Source: Enterococcus gallinarum NBRC 100675 (lineage in GTDB: Bacteria; Bacillota; Bacilli; Lactobacillales; Enterococcaceae). From it: 64,000 bases of DNA. Every line of letters starts with the position of its first letter. The stretch's first letter is position 1. The translations under genes were made by a program, and so were the position numbers. Under the pieces are notes generated by a model, which searched no databases, had not been told where the DNA came from, and saw nothing but the letters and a program-made list of their open reading frames with translations. Where the stretch lies: assembly GCF_001544275.1 (NCBI RefSeq), contig NZ_BCQE01000019.1:1-64000 (forward strand), written 5' to 3'. This document shows, in pieces, positions 34,663 through 44,118 of the stretch.

Positions 34663-37086
34663 TTAAAGATTTTCTGCAACTGCGGTCTTGCCAGCGATCC
34701 GTCCAAAGGTAAAGATATCAGTCAATGAGTTACCACCAAGGCGATTTCCTGCATGGATTCCTCCTGCTACTTCACCAGCTGCATATAGACCTTTGATCAC
34801 TTGGTTTTCTTTTGATAACACATGGGTTTGTGTATCGATCTTTAATCCCCCCATGGTGTGATGTACTGCCGGTTTTCTTGGAGTTGCATAAAATGGAGCA
34901 GTCGTTACTTTAAGATCAAACACATCTTTGCCAAATTCAGGATCTTTTCCTGCATCGACATAGGCGTTGTAAGCAGTGATTGTTTCTTTCAAGATGGTTG
35001 GATCAACATTAATTTGTTCTGCTAATTCTTCAAGAGTATCGGCACGGAATAATGTCCCGTTAGCTACTTGTTTGTCGATTTTTTCTTGGGACGTATTGTA
35101 AGCTGTTTTCTTGATTTCTTCATCAGCAATTAAATAGAATAGGCCACCATTATCGATTGCAGCTTGTGTCAATACATCACGGCTTTCATATTCATTGACG
35201 AAACGTTTGCCTTCTTGATTGACCATCACAAAGTTTGCAGGAGGTACTTGCAGACCGCTGAATAATGCCCCCGTATTCGGATCAGATACCGGCATCATTT
35301 GTGAGAAGCCCATTCCAACTAGATCCGCACCGGCACTTTCCCCTAGTTTGATACCATCCCCTGTGATTGCCGGCGAATTGGAAGTTTTGATGTCATCTTC
35401 GATTTCAGTCCAATACGTGTTGTACTGCTTCAGCATTTGTGTATTTGCACCGAAACCACCAGAAGCTAAGATAACCGCTTTGGCATGGATCGTTACTTTT
35501 TGTCCATTGCGACCTTCACCAATGATCCCTACGACTTGGCCCTCTTCGATGATCAATTCTTTGACTGGTGTGTCGGTAAGAATTTTTCCACCATTTTCAT
35601 TGACGAAATTGTGTAGAGCAGAAACAAAAGCGTACCCTTCATTTTTCAATGGTTTATGGCCTCGGCGCCATTTTGCTCCAACTGGCATATCGACATGTTT
35701 GTAATCAAATTCAACGCCGATTTCTTCTAGCCATTTCACAGACTCTAGTGCACGATCAGTTAGGATTTTTACTAAGTCATATTGACCGTAAATCACATTT
35801 CCTTCTAAGTCTGTCCGTTTGCCACCTAAATAAGTTTGGATACGATGCCAGATCGAAGAGTCAAACAAGAATTCTTTTTCTGGAGTCGTTGCTTGTAAAT
35901 ACGTTGTGATCTGTTCCTTCAGTAACCGAAAGTCAGCCAAATATTCTGCATCGATGGTTGCTTCATCTACGGCAATGATTTCTTCTAGCGCAGCCCGTTC
36001 ACCTGGAAGCGCAGCAAATGTTTTTTGCCAATCAGGATCTGCGGCATTCATTGGTCCACCCGTGCGAACGGTATTCCCTCCGATGGCTGGGTATTTTTCA
36101 ACTAAAATCACCTCTTTGCCTTCTTGGAGGATACTTGCTGCAGCACTCAATCCTGCGCCTCCACCACCGACGACGATGATATCCGTGGTGTATGTTTCAT
36201 CTTCTGTTTTTAGTGCACTGGCAGCCTTAGGACGTTTTCTTAAAACATCTGGGTTAGCACCGGCCATTTTCACTGCTTTAGCGACTCCGTCAACCACACC
36301 ATTACTCGTGACAGAAGCACCTGAAATAGCATCAACATTTAATGTTTGGCCTTCGATGATTTCTTGTGGAACTCGCGCAAAAACGACATCTGCGATTCCT
36401 TCCGATTCACCGGAAGTATCGATATTGATTGCTTCGATCCGTTCTTCACTTAATGTAACCACCATCGGTAAGTCACCATTGTGTCCTGGTGCCGTAACAG
36501 TATAATCCCCAGGCTGATAAACTACTTCTTCAGGAACATTCAGGATATTGGCCACTTCTGTAAAGCGAATGAATTTTCTAAAACAGCTTTCCAAAAAGTC
36601 AACAGTCCGTTGATCTTTCAGCTGCCCATTTTCATCAAATGCTTGATGCGCACGACCTAAAAGAAATTCATTACCAGGCATAACCGTTGCGTTGACACCA
36701 GGTGCATCAAGAATTTGACGCAAATGCAGTTGGGCCCGTGAAGAACCTTGGACATCATAAGAAGCGCCCACGATCATCACTGGTTTGCCATCAAACGGGT
36801 GTACATTGAAGGACAACCACTCTAAGACACTTTTTAGTGCGGATGGAATGGAATGATTGTGTTCTGGTGTAGCGATGATTACGCCATCGGCAGCCAAAAT
36901 TTTTTGATTTAATGTTTGAATGACTTCACTATTGGTTTGATCCTCTGTTTCATTGAACATAGGAACTTGATCAATTTCTAAAATTTCGATTTCTGCTAAA
37001 TCGGCAAATGCTTGTTGCATATACGTCACCAGTTGGCGATTAGTCGATTTCTTTGCATTTGTACCGATCATACCGACAAATTTCAT
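34663..37086 (-). CDS. Three-domain NAD(P)H-dependent enoate reductase flavoprotein
   Basis: About 807 residues. Residues 1-180: NADPH-dependent FMN reductase domain ([28 protein letters not shown]). Residues about 190-275: FMN_bind domain with a flavinylation motif DAISGAS; Ser258 would carry covalent FMN. Residues about 300-807: FAD_binding_2 domain of the fumarate/urocanate reductase class ([43 protein letters not shown]), including the carboxylate-binding His and Arg positions. No signal peptide, so cytoplasmic. The layout matches the catalytic subunit of Vibrio (hydroxy)cinnamate reductase. The substrate here is probably an unsaturated carboxylate; which one is unknown. The ATG at 37086 fits AGAGG better than 37092. 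Confidence 0.85.
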   Translation of the reverse strand: MKFVGMIGTNAKKSTNRQLVTYMQQAFADLAEIEILEIDQVPMFNETEDQTNSEVIQTLNQKILAADGVIIATPEHNHSIPSALKSVLEWLSFNVHPFDGKPVMIVGASYDVQGSSRAQLHLRQILDAPGVNATVMPGNEFLLGRAHQAFDENGQLKDQRTVDFLESCFRKFIRFTEVANILNVPEEVVYQPGDYTVTAPGHNGDLPMVVTLSEERIEAINIDTSGESEGIADVVFARVPQEIIEGQTLNVDAISGASVTSNGVVDGVAKAVKMAGANPDVLRKRPKAASALKTEDETYTTDIIVVGGGGAGLSAAASILQEGKEVILVEKYPAIGGNTVRTGGPMNAADPDWQKTFAALPGERAALEEIIAVDEATIDAEYLADFRLLKEQITTYLQATTPEKEFLFDSSIWHRIQTYLGGKRTDLEGNVIYGQYDLVKILTDRALESVKWLEEIGVEFDYKHVDMPVGAKWRRGHKPLKNEGYAFVSALHNFVNENGGKILTDTPVKELIIEEGQVVGIIGEGRNGQKVTIHAKAVILASGGFGANTQMLKQYNTYWTEIEDDIKTSNSPAITGDGIKLGESAGADLVGMGFSQMMPVSDPNTGALFSGLQVPPANFVMVNQEGKRFVNEYESRDVLTQAAIDNGGLFYLIADEEIKKTAYNTSQEKIDKQVANGTLFRADTLEELAEQINVDPTILKETITAYNAYVDAGKDPEFGKDVFDLKVTTAPFYATPRKPAVHHTMGGLKIDTQTHVLSKENQVIKGLYAAGEVAGGIHAGNRLGGNSLTDIFTFGRIAGKTAVAENL

Positions 37087-37104
37087 GGACATTTCCTCTC
37101 TTTC

Positions 37105-37710
37105 TTATACCTGTTCCCAAGAAAATTTCTTTGAGCGTTCTTTGGCAGTCGAATATTCACTGACGAGACGATTCGTGATTTCCACGAATAATTTGAATTC
37201 ATTGAAGCAGTCTTCTAATTCAGCGACTTTTTCCTCATCTTTTAAACATCCTTCTTCATCAAAGGCTTGCATCGAATGACCGAGTAAAAATTCGGCACTA
37301 GGCATGATTCGTGCTTTGACTTCCGGTGCATCAAGAATTTGGCGAAGATGTGCTTGCGCTCGGGAAGAACCTAAAGCACCAAGTGAGGCACCAGTGATCA
37401 TCACTGGTTTGTCGATCAAAGGACGGGTCGTATAAGAAAGCCATTCAATCATGCTTTTTAGTACTGCTGGAATAGAATGATCGTATTCAGGTGTACTGAT
37501 AATCACGCCATCAGCAGCCTCGATTTTTTCTGCTAATTCTCGAACTGCTTCAGGTGCTGTTCTGTCTTCTGGTTCATTAAATGCTGGCAGATCTTTGATT
37601 TCGCAAAGATCGATTTCTGCCTGATCTTTGAAATGGGTTTGGATAAATTGCAATAACTGGCGATTGGTCGAGCGCGCAGAGTTAGTGCCAACGATTCCGA
37701 TCAGTTTCAT
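37105..37710 (-). CDS. FMN reductase-like partner protein
   Basis: About 201 residues of the NADPH-dependent FMN reductase/azoreductase family ([56 protein letters not shown]). It is clearly similar to the N-terminal domain of the large flavoprotein downstream (18 bases apart), so the pair arose by duplication. In the Vibrio cinnamate reductase a small subunit of this type pairs with the large one. AGGAGAG precedes the ATG at 37710 by 6 bases; an earlier ATG at 37716 is too close. Confidence 0.85.
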   Translation of the reverse strand: MKLIGIVGTNSARSTNRQLLQFIQTHFKDQAEIDLCEIKDLPAFNEPEDRTAPEAVRELAEKIEAADGVIISTPEYDHSIPAVLKSMIEWLSYTTRPLIDKPVMITGASLGALGSSRAQAHLRQILDAPEVKARIMPSAEFLLGHSMQAFDEEGCLKDEEKVAELEDCFNEFKLFVEITNRLVSEYSTAKERSKKFSWEQV

Positions 37711-37960
37711 ACTCATCTCTCCTAAATGTGATAAATTTAACAATCGATTCGATTATAACTCACTTTTAAATCAATTGTTTCAAAGGTTAATCGTACAAAT
37801 AGTCGTCTTAGAAAGATAAAAATGGTCAAACTCAGCTTAAATCTCTCTGATTTCATTCCGATAGAAGGATCTGAAGGACAATTTATTTGTTCCAATTAAG
37901 TACTTCTACAGTTTAGTCTGACCATTCACATTTGTGAAATATTTATTTAATTATATTCTG

Positions 37961-37979
37961 ATAACTTTTTTGTTATAAT
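37961..37979. promoter_or_regulatory. Probable LysR-type site over a -10 element
   Basis: ATAAC-N6-GTTAT (37961-37976) overlaps TATAAT (37974-37979), the likely -10 of the plus-strand LysR gene. The arrangement suits autorepression plus control of the divergent flavoprotein operon. Confidence 0.5.
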
Positions 37980-38009
37980 GGACATATTTCTACGGAAGGA
38001 GCATCTTCT

Positions 38010-38924
38010 ATGTCTCTTAAAGATTCCCATTTGATGCTGCAGTACATCGACACATTACTAAAGTACAATAACTATACCAAAGCAGCGAAAGACCTATTTA
38101 TTTCTCAGCCTTATCTTACGCAAGCCATCAAAAAAGTCGAACAAGAGTTGGGAACGGCCATCATCATTCGACAGTCAGGTGTTTTGCATTTGACTGAAGC
38201 CGGTAAAATCTATTATCAATACCTCGAAACACTGGAAACTGCTTCTGCGAAATTTCGTCATCGGTTGCTGCGCTATACATCACCAGAAACCAAAACATTG
38301 CGATTGGGTATCTTGCCCAGTCTGGGCTCGTTTTTGCTCCCACTTTTTTTACCTGACTATCTGGCAGAACACCAGGATGTGACCGTTTTTTTGCGTGAAG
38401 ATTTGCCGAAGCACAATGAGAAACGTTTATTAAGTAATCAGTTGGATTTTTTTGTTGGCCAGAACCCGGAGACTATTTCACCCAATTTGACGACTTACGC
38501 CACAAAGAGTGAAAACTATTTTGCGATCATCCCCCCTATTTCGCCTTTGTATCAAGCAAACAAAAAATTTCTCTCTCAAGACAGTGTTTCAATGAAAGAA
38601 CTGTTACAGAGCCCGTTGATATTGACGACAAGCGGCTCCGCGATTCGTCGGCAAATCGATCAATTATTGAAAAAGTACAAAGTTGAACCAACCATTCTCG
38701 TAGAAAGCAGCAATATTTATACTGCAGCAGCGCTTGCTGAAAACAATCTCGGGTTGGCCATCGTTCCTGAAAGTGTCTTGCAAGCAGCGACAATGACGCC
38801 TTTCAACCTTTATCCGATACCTGAAGAAATGCTAACGTTGAATTACTTTATCGCACATCAGGCAGAGCGTCCGTTATCGATAGCTGATCAAAATTTGATT
38901 CGCTATTTTCTAGAAAAAGTATGA
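38010..38924 (+). CDS. LysR-family regulator of the flavoprotein operon
   Basis: A 304-residue LysR regulator: N-terminal winged helix (YNNYTKAAKDLFISQPYLTQAIKKVEQELG) and a C-terminal co-inducer-binding domain (TLRLGILPSLGSFLLPLFLP). It diverges from the FMN reductase-like and reductase genes and most likely activates them in response to the substrate acid. RBS AAGGAG. Confidence 0.85.
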   Translation: MSLKDSHLMLQYIDTLLKYNNYTKAAKDLFISQPYLTQAIKKVEQELGTAIIIRQSGVLHLTEAGKIYYQYLETLETASAKFRHRLLRYTSPETKTLRLGILPSLGSFLLPLFLPDYLAEHQDVTVFLREDLPKHNEKRLLSNQLDFFVGQNPETISPNLTTYATKSENYFAIIPPISPLYQANKKFLSQDSVSMKELLQSPLILTTSGSAIRRQIDQLLKKYKVEPTILVESSNIYTAAALAENNLGLAIVPESVLQAATMTPFNLYPIPEEMLTLNYFIAHQAERPLSIADQNLIRYFLEKV

Positions 38925-39171
38925 TCGCTAAAACCGCCATCACGCCATCAAAAGTAAAAAAACATACTCCAAGAAGAAAGAGTCAGAAGTAATGGTACGT
39001 CAAACGAGCTAAACAGATTAAGCAGGCACGTTAAGATCGTGCAATTGCCAAGAAGCGCAGTCGTTCTGCTATCTTGTTTCACCAGTTTAAATACTTCATT
39101 TTACTTCATTCACAGACTCTGAAAGCTGCTTTGTCAGGGCAGTTTCGTCTCTATCTTTGAGTATGTTTCAA
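38921..39171 (+). other. Region after lysR with a 23-codon frame and relic
   Basis: An ATG overlapping the LysR stop (ATGA) opens a 23-codon, very basic frame (38921-38992). The same frame continues past two stops as Lys/Arg-rich sequence (YVKRAKQIKQAR, DRAIAKKRSR). It may be the remnant of a small gene. No independent ribosome binding site. Confidence 0.3.
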
Positions 39172-40122
39172 TTAGGATTTTTGATTCGTTTCAGGTAACT
39201 CAATCAATGGTTGCAGCGTAGAGGGATAAAGCAATTGGCCTTGCCGGGTTACGATTAACCCAGTGATGCCATCGAGTTGGCTGAGTTGTTTCATGATTTC
39301 TTCAGGTTTTTTACCAAAGAGACGTGTGGTCCAAATTTCGCCATCCACTGAACGATCGGAAATAATCGTGATACTTGCTAATGCTGATTCTATCGGATAA
39401 CCGGTTTTGCGATCGAAAATATGATGATAGGTCTTACCGTCGACGGTGTGGGAACGTTCATAGATCCCTGAGGTTACGATAGAACGATCGCGGATTTTTA
39501 AAGCTGCCACGAAATTTCCTCTTGGCAAAAAAGGATTCTGAATCCCGATACGCCATAAGTGATCCGCATGATTTGGTGTTTCTCCAAAGGTAACGACATT
39601 ACCGCCCAGATCAATCAAAGCGGCATTGACACCAGATTGCTTAAAAAAATCTGCCAGCTGATCTGCGAAATAGCCTTTGGCCACAGCACCTAGGTCTATT
39701 GACATACCGGCAGCTAAGGCGACGGTCTGCTGTTGGTCATCTAATTCGATTTGTTGAGGATCGGTCACCTGTAGTAATTCCGTCACTTTTTCGGCAGTCG
39801 GCACTTTGGCATCTGAAAAACCAATACGCCACTCCTGAACCAGGGGTCCCATCGCGATGTTCAAGAAACTATCCTCTGGCAAGCTGTGCTCTTTTGCTAA
39901 GGCAATCAAAGCAAACAAGTCTTTGGCTACTTTGGTCGGCTGAATTCCTGCGTTTTGATTGACTTTCATCAGATCTGAAGCAGGATCATTGGCACTAAAC
40001 CGTTTTTCAAACGCTCTGATTTGTTGGACTGCTGCTTCCAAAATTGGTGTAGGATCTTCATGTTGAATCCAAAGCTGAATGATCGTTCCCATCGCTTTAA
40101 CTTGTCTTTTTTCTTCTTGCAT
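39172..40122 (-). CDS. apbE: FAD:protein FMN transferase (ApbE)
   Basis: A 316-residue ApbE without signal peptide or lipobox, hence cytoplasmic. Conserved: MGTIIQLWI at the start, FSANDPASDLMKVN, the flavin-binding IDLGAVAKGYFAD, IDLGGNV, and DGEIWTTRLFG for the metal site. ApbE splits FAD and attaches FMN to a Ser/Thr in proteins with FMN_bind domains. The cytoplasmic three-domain reductase encoded 2 kb away is the obvious client. It lies downstream of ribH but beyond a hairpin (40200-40218), so it may be partly co-expressed with the rib operon. Ribosome binding site weak. Confidence 0.9.
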   Translation of the reverse strand: MQEEKRQVKAMGTIIQLWIQHEDPTPILEAAVQQIRAFEKRFSANDPASDLMKVNQNAGIQPTKVAKDLFALIALAKEHSLPEDSFLNIAMGPLVQEWRIGFSDAKVPTAEKVTELLQVTDPQQIELDDQQQTVALAAGMSIDLGAVAKGYFADQLADFFKQSGVNAALIDLGGNVVTFGETPNHADHLWRIGIQNPFLPRGNFVAALKIRDRSIVTSGIYERSHTVDGKTYHHIFDRKTGYPIESALASITIISDRSVDGEIWTTRLFGKKPEEIMKQLSQLDGITGLIVTRQGQLLYPSTLQPLIELPETNQKS

Positions 40123-40199
40123 CCGTTCGTTTCGCCCCTAGTTTTTTTGTTCATCATAGCAGTTTTTCAGAAAAAATTGAATGCCTCTAGTAAATAAAT

Positions 40200-40218
40200 G
40201 CAACTATAAGAAAGTTGC
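40200..40218 (-). terminator. Short hairpin after ribH
   Basis: GCAACT(T) / AAGTTGC stem-loop, 20 bases after the ribH stop codon, with an imperfect T-rich tail on the minus strand. It may only partly stop transcription before apbE. Confidence 0.5.
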
Positions 40219-40235
40219 AGACAGTCATTAAAACA

Positions 40236-40697
40236 TTAAATCACCCGGTTCAATGAAATCATTTCGATCAATCCTTGCGCCGCTTCTGAACCTTTATTGC
40301 CCGCTTTAGTTCCGGCCCGTTCGATGGCTTGTTCGATAGTTTCTGTAGTTAGAACGCCAAACATAACTGGAATGTCTGTCGCTAATCCAACTTGGGCCAC
40401 GCCTTTCGCGACTTCATTGCTGACAAGCTCATAATGGGTGGTTGCACCGCGGATAACGGCACCCAGTGTAATCAAGCCATCGTATTTGTTCCCATTAGCC
40501 AATTTTTTTGTTACATAGGGAATTTCAAAGGCACCAGGCACCCAGTAAACATCAATGTCTTCTTCTTTTACTCCATGCCGCATCAAATTATCTTGTGCGC
40601 CACTCAAAAGTTTCGCCGTAATAAACTCGTTAAAACGCGCAACCACGATCCCTACTTTCATTCCTTGTCCGTCAAATGTTCCTTCAAATTGTGTCAT
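40236..40697 (-). CDS. ribH: 6,7-dimethyl-8-ribityllumazine synthase
   Basis: 153 residues, normal length. Conserved [39 protein letters not shown] (catalytic His) and [11 protein letters not shown]. Condenses the pyrimidine diamine with dihydroxybutanone phosphate. The ATG at 40697 follows GAAGGAGAG; upstream in-frame codons are not used. Last gene of the operon ribD-ribE-ribBA-ribH. Confidence 0.95.
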   Translation of the reverse strand: MTQFEGTFDGQGMKVGIVVARFNEFITAKLLSGAQDNLMRHGVKEEDIDVYWVPGAFEIPYVTKKLANGNKYDGLITLGAVIRGATTHYELVSNEVAKGVAQVGLATDIPVMFGVLTTETIEQAIERAGTKAGNKGSEAAQGLIEMISLNRVI

Positions 40698-40716
40698 GTT
40701 GTGCTCTCCTTCTTTC

Positions 40717-41895
40717 TCAAAGTGATAATAAATGATGGAATTTTTCTTTTTTTGTTTGAAGATAACGATTATTTTCTGCAACTGGAGTTATTTCCAACGG
40801 AATTCTTTCAGCAACATGAATGTCATGAGCTTCTAACTCGGTGATTTTTTCTGGATTATTTGTCAGCAAGCGAATCGTATCGATGCCAAGAGACTTCAGA
40901 ATAATCGCCGCAAAACCATAATCCCGTTCATCTGGACGAAAACCTAATTCAACATTGGCTTCATACGTATCCAAGCCTTTTTCCTGTAATTGATACGCCT
41001 GCAGTTTATGTTTCAAGCCGATTCCTCGGCCTTCCTGACGCAAATACAAGATGGCTCCGGTACCTTCTTTTTCGATTTGACGCATGGCTTCATGTAGTTG
41101 TTCCCCACAATCGCACCGCTGGGACCCAAAAATATCTCCGGTCAAGCATTCTGAGTGAAGACGAACCAATAATGGTTTTTCGGGATTAGTCAAATCCCCT
41201 TTTGCTAATACTAAGTGCTCAAGATGATGCTGATCTTCAAATAAGGTTAAATCGAAGGACCCAAATGCGGTTGGCAATTGAACGGTTAACTGCCTTGTTG
41301 CCAGATAAGACGCTAACTCTTCGATTGTGATCATCGGCAGCTGCCATTTTTCCGCGAGTTGAGCCAATTGTGGGCGGCGAGCCATCGTGCCATCCTCATT
41401 TAGAATCTCACAAATATAGGCCGCTTCACTTTGATTGGTCAATTTTGCTAAATCCAATGCAGCCTCGGTATGGCCCCTTCTTTCCAGTACCCCGCCTATT
41501 CTTCCGATCAACGGGAAAATATGACCTGGTTTTTGAAAGTCCTCTTCCTTAGTTTGAGGATCAGCCAATGCTCGGATCGTTCGCGCGCGTTCTTCAGCAG
41601 AAATGCCTGTTGTCGTTGAATGGTGATCGACACTTATAGTAAAGGCTGTTTTGAAAGTATCCGTATTTTGCGCGACCATTTCAGTTAGCTGCAAGCGGTC
41701 AGCTAGTTGGGCTGAGATAGGTGCGCAAATCAACCCTCGAGCAAATTTCGTCATAAAATTCACGGTTTCCATCGTAGCTAGATTAGCGATCCCAACAAGG
41801 TCTCCTTCCGCTTCCCGGTCGTCATCATCAGCAACAATGATTAATTGCCCATTTCTTAAATAGTCTAATGCTGTTTCGATTTTATTTTTACTCAT
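40717..41895 (-). CDS. ribBA: Bifunctional RibBA
   Basis: About 392 residues. N-terminal dihydroxybutanone phosphate synthase ([43 protein letters not shown]) and C-terminal GTP cyclohydrolase II ([22 protein letters not shown] with three zinc-binding Cys, then [14 protein letters not shown]). Both entry reactions of riboflavin synthesis. The ATG at 41895 after AAAGGAAC overlaps the ribE stop by 8 bases. Confidence 0.95.
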   Translation of the reverse strand: MSKNKIETALDYLRNGQLIIVADDDDREAEGDLVGIANLATMETVNFMTKFARGLICAPISAQLADRLQLTEMVAQNTDTFKTAFTISVDHHSTTTGISAEERARTIRALADPQTKEEDFQKPGHIFPLIGRIGGVLERRGHTEAALDLAKLTNQSEAAYICEILNEDGTMARRPQLAQLAEKWQLPMITIEELASYLATRQLTVQLPTAFGSFDLTLFEDQHHLEHLVLAKGDLTNPEKPLLVRLHSECLTGDIFGSQRCDCGEQLHEAMRQIEKEGTGAILYLRQEGRGIGLKHKLQAYQLQEKGLDTYEANVELGFRPDERDYGFAAIILKSLGIDTIRLLTNNPEKITELEAHDIHVAERIPLEITPVAENNRYLQTKKEKFHHLLSL

Positions 41896-42508
41896 AGGAC
41901 AGTTCCTTTCTTCCGTCACGGATCAGTTGATTGGCTTTGACATATTTTCCTAATAGATCTGTTTCAACATTCACCGCTTCACCGCGGTTAAGTCGCCCCA
42001 GATTGGTTTGATTTTTGGAATGAGGAATCAGTCCAACGGAGAAATAGCGCAGTGTGGTCTCGATAATCGTCAAACTAACCCCATTCAATGCGATAGAGCC
42101 CTGTGGAATGATCTCATTTCTCAGTTCGTCGGGATAAGCAAATGTCAGAATCAGCGCATTCTCCAACACACGCTTTTCTAGAAATGTTGTCGTGGTATCT
42201 ACATGGCCTGCCACCAAGTGCCCTTCCAAGCGGCCGTTGAAAGCTAGCGCTCGTTCCAAATTGACTTCGTCATTGATTTTTGCGGTCGCAAAGGTGGTTC
42301 GTTGATAAGTTTCCGGCATGATCTCGACAGTGAAATCTTGTTTGGCAGTCTTGATCGCTGTCAGACATACGCCATTGATCGCCATGCTATCGCCAATCCG
42401 ATAATCCGTTAACAATGCTTCAGAAGCATGACAAGTCAATGCAATGGTGCGGCCACTAGGCACGATCCGTGTGATCTTGCCCTTTTCTTGAATGAGTCCG
42501 GTAAACAT
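41888..42508 (-). CDS. ribE: Riboflavin synthase alpha chain
   Basis: About 206 residues with the invariant start MFTGLIQEKG and two lumazine-binding repeats (MAINGVCLTAI and IALNGVSLTII; GHLVAGHVD). Dismutates two lumazines to riboflavin. The start lies 53 bases inside the end of ribD, after AAGGAGG. Confidence 0.95.
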   Translation of the reverse strand: MFTGLIQEKGKITRIVPSGRTIALTCHASEALLTDYRIGDSMAINGVCLTAIKTAKQDFTVEIMPETYQRTTFATAKINDEVNLERALAFNGRLEGHLVAGHVDTTTTFLEKRVLENALILTFAYPDELRNEIIPQGSIALNGVSLTIIETTLRYFSVGLIPHSKNQTNLGRLNRGEAVNVETDLLGKYVKANQLIRDGRKELSYE

Positions 42509-43556
42509 TTTCCTGCCTCCTTCCAACGATCCTTAACTCTTCTCCGACCGGTTCAACAGTGACTTCCGTTAGCGCAAACATCTGATTCACTTCACGAGAA
42601 CTAGCAAAACTCGCTGTTCCATTGCCGCCGATAAGTTTTGGCGAGAGATAGGTAATGATTTGGTCCCAATAACCACTCGCCAAAAAGGCATCATGAATGC
42701 TGCTTCCGCCTTCAACGTAAACCGATTGAATCTTGCGTCGATACAATTCTTTCATGACAAACGAGAGAGTCAGTGAAGGCGTGGTAATGATTTTCAAGTG
42801 ATTTGAGAAAACAGTTTGGATTTTTTTCGTAGTAAAGACCAGTACAGGACTACTGGTATCCTTAAAAAGAGTCAGTTGCTGTTTCAAGGTTTCTCCTTTA
42901 CGATCCAGGACCACTCGATAAGGCGGAAAGGCAGCCTCTGTCCGCAAAGTAGGATTATCGATTAAGGCAGTGCGACTCCCTATCAAAATAGCCTGATAGT
43001 CTGAACGCTCCTGGCGAACCCGACGCAATGCAGCTTCACCGGTTATCCTTGTTCGCTGACCAGCCAAAGCGATTTTCCCATCAAGTGTGGTTGCTTGCTT
43101 TAAAGCCACAAAAGGACGTTGCTCTTCGTGATACGTATTATAGTGGCGATTGATTTCTCGTACCTCCTTTTCTAAAACGCCGGTGATCACTGCTATTCCT
43201 TGTGATTCTAAAAACGCTTTACCCTTGCCAGATACCAACGGATTGGGATCCAATTGACCAATCACCACTTTTTTGATGCCGCTTTGTAGAATGGCTGTTG
43301 TACAAGGTGGCTGTTTTCCGTAATGGTGACAAGGCTCAAGGGTCACATAAATGGTTGAATCAATTAGTTTTTCGGGGGAACTACATGAATCGATGGCGTT
43401 CTTTTCCGCATGTGGCTTTCCATAAGCCATGTGGCTGCCTACAGCAACTATTTCCTCATCTTTCACAATGACAGCACCGACTAAAGGGTTCGTAAAGGTT
43501 TGTCCTTTGCCTTTTAATGCTTCGGATATGGCGCGCTTCATATACGTTTCATGCAT
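42456..43556 (-). CDS. ribD: Bifunctional deaminase/reductase RibD
   Basis: About 366 residues. The N-terminal deaminase has zinc ligands in PHAEKNAI and LEPCHHYGKQPPC; the C-terminal reductase begins RPFVALKQATTLDGKIAL and has VYVEGGSSIHDAFL. First structural gene after the FMN riboswitch. Of two nearby ATGs, 43556 has a suitable 7-base distance from AGGAGG; 43562 is too close. Confidence 0.95.
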   Translation of the reverse strand: MHETYMKRAISEALKGKGQTFTNPLVGAVIVKDEEIVAVGSHMAYGKPHAEKNAIDSCSSPEKLIDSTIYVTLEPCHHYGKQPPCTTAILQSGIKKVVIGQLDPNPLVSGKGKAFLESQGIAVITGVLEKEVREINRHYNTYHEEQRPFVALKQATTLDGKIALAGQRTRITGEAALRRVRQERSDYQAILIGSRTALIDNPTLRTEAAFPPYRVVLDRKGETLKQQLTLFKDTSSPVLVFTTKKIQTVFSNHLKIITTPSLTLSFVMKELYRRKIQSVYVEGGSSIHDAFLASGYWDQIITYLSPKLIGGNGTASFASSREVNQMFALTEVTVEPVGEELRIVGRRQENVYRTHSRKGQDHTDRA

Positions 43557-43584
43557 AAGCATTCCTCCTTTCTTTAAACAAAAA

Positions 43585-43610
43585 GACCCCGTGCATAAGT
43601 ACACGAGGCC
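43585..43610 (-). terminator. Riboswitch expression-platform terminator
   Basis: On the minus strand CCTCGTG-N8-CACGGGG followed by TCTTTTTG, between the FMN aptamer and ribD. FMN binding would favour this terminator. Confidence 0.8.
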
Positions 43611-43683
43611 ATGATTAGACAAACTCAAAGAAACGATGACAAAAAAGGATAGACTCCTCCCGTCAATATTCTTGTAAGTTTTT

Positions 43684-43803
43684 CTTCTCCCATCCAGACT
43701 TTAACTGTCGGTTCCAGAGTTTCACTGGATCAACCGCACGAATGCGGGTCACGGACTTCAAGCATTGCTTGTCACCGTCGGTCGGGAATTACACCCTGCC
43801 CCG
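43684..43803 (-). ncRNA. FMN riboswitch (RFN element)
   Basis: Read on the minus strand, the conserved blocks of the RFN element are present in order: GGGGCAGGGTGTAATTCCCG, ACCGACGGTGA, AGTCCGTGACC, GGTTGATCCAGTGAAACTC, GGAACCGACAGTTAAAGTC and TGGATGGGAGAAG. It controls the ribDEBAH operon and thereby the FMN/FAD supply. Confidence 0.97.
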
Positions 43804-44118
43804 AAGAAACATATTCAATTCACGATAGATACTACTATTTTTTAATTCAGGTGTCAAACCCCTCTTCTATCCCTTTTAAATAACGATTAAAGCAAACATT
43901 TAAGTGCAAAATTCGTCGTTATCTGGAAAGATTTTAAAAAGACTTTTGAAATTTAGCGTTCATCAAAAAGTAATTAAGAGTGGTTTTCCAGCTAAATAAT
44001 TTTTCTTTTTTAATTAATTTTTTTGTTTAAATAACACAATTTTCGAACAAACAAAAAAAGACTTTTAAAGAGTTTAAGAACCAATCTCTTTAAAAGTCCT
44101 GCGAACGGAATAAGTTTG
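43804..44118. other. Region between rib leader and mdc operon end
   Basis: Holds the rib promoter upstream of the riboswitch (not pinned down) and the mdc terminator. No gene seen. Confidence 0.5.
44060..44098 (-). terminator. Terminator of the mdc operon
   Basis: A 13-bp perfect stem (GACTTTTAAAGAG / CTCTTTAAAAGTC) with a run of T on the minus strand. Confidence 0.85.

Noticed and set aside
35906-36505. 199-codon frame antisense to the large flavoprotein
   Set aside because: Ser/Ala-rich shadow typical of antisense frames; the sense gene has clear domains.
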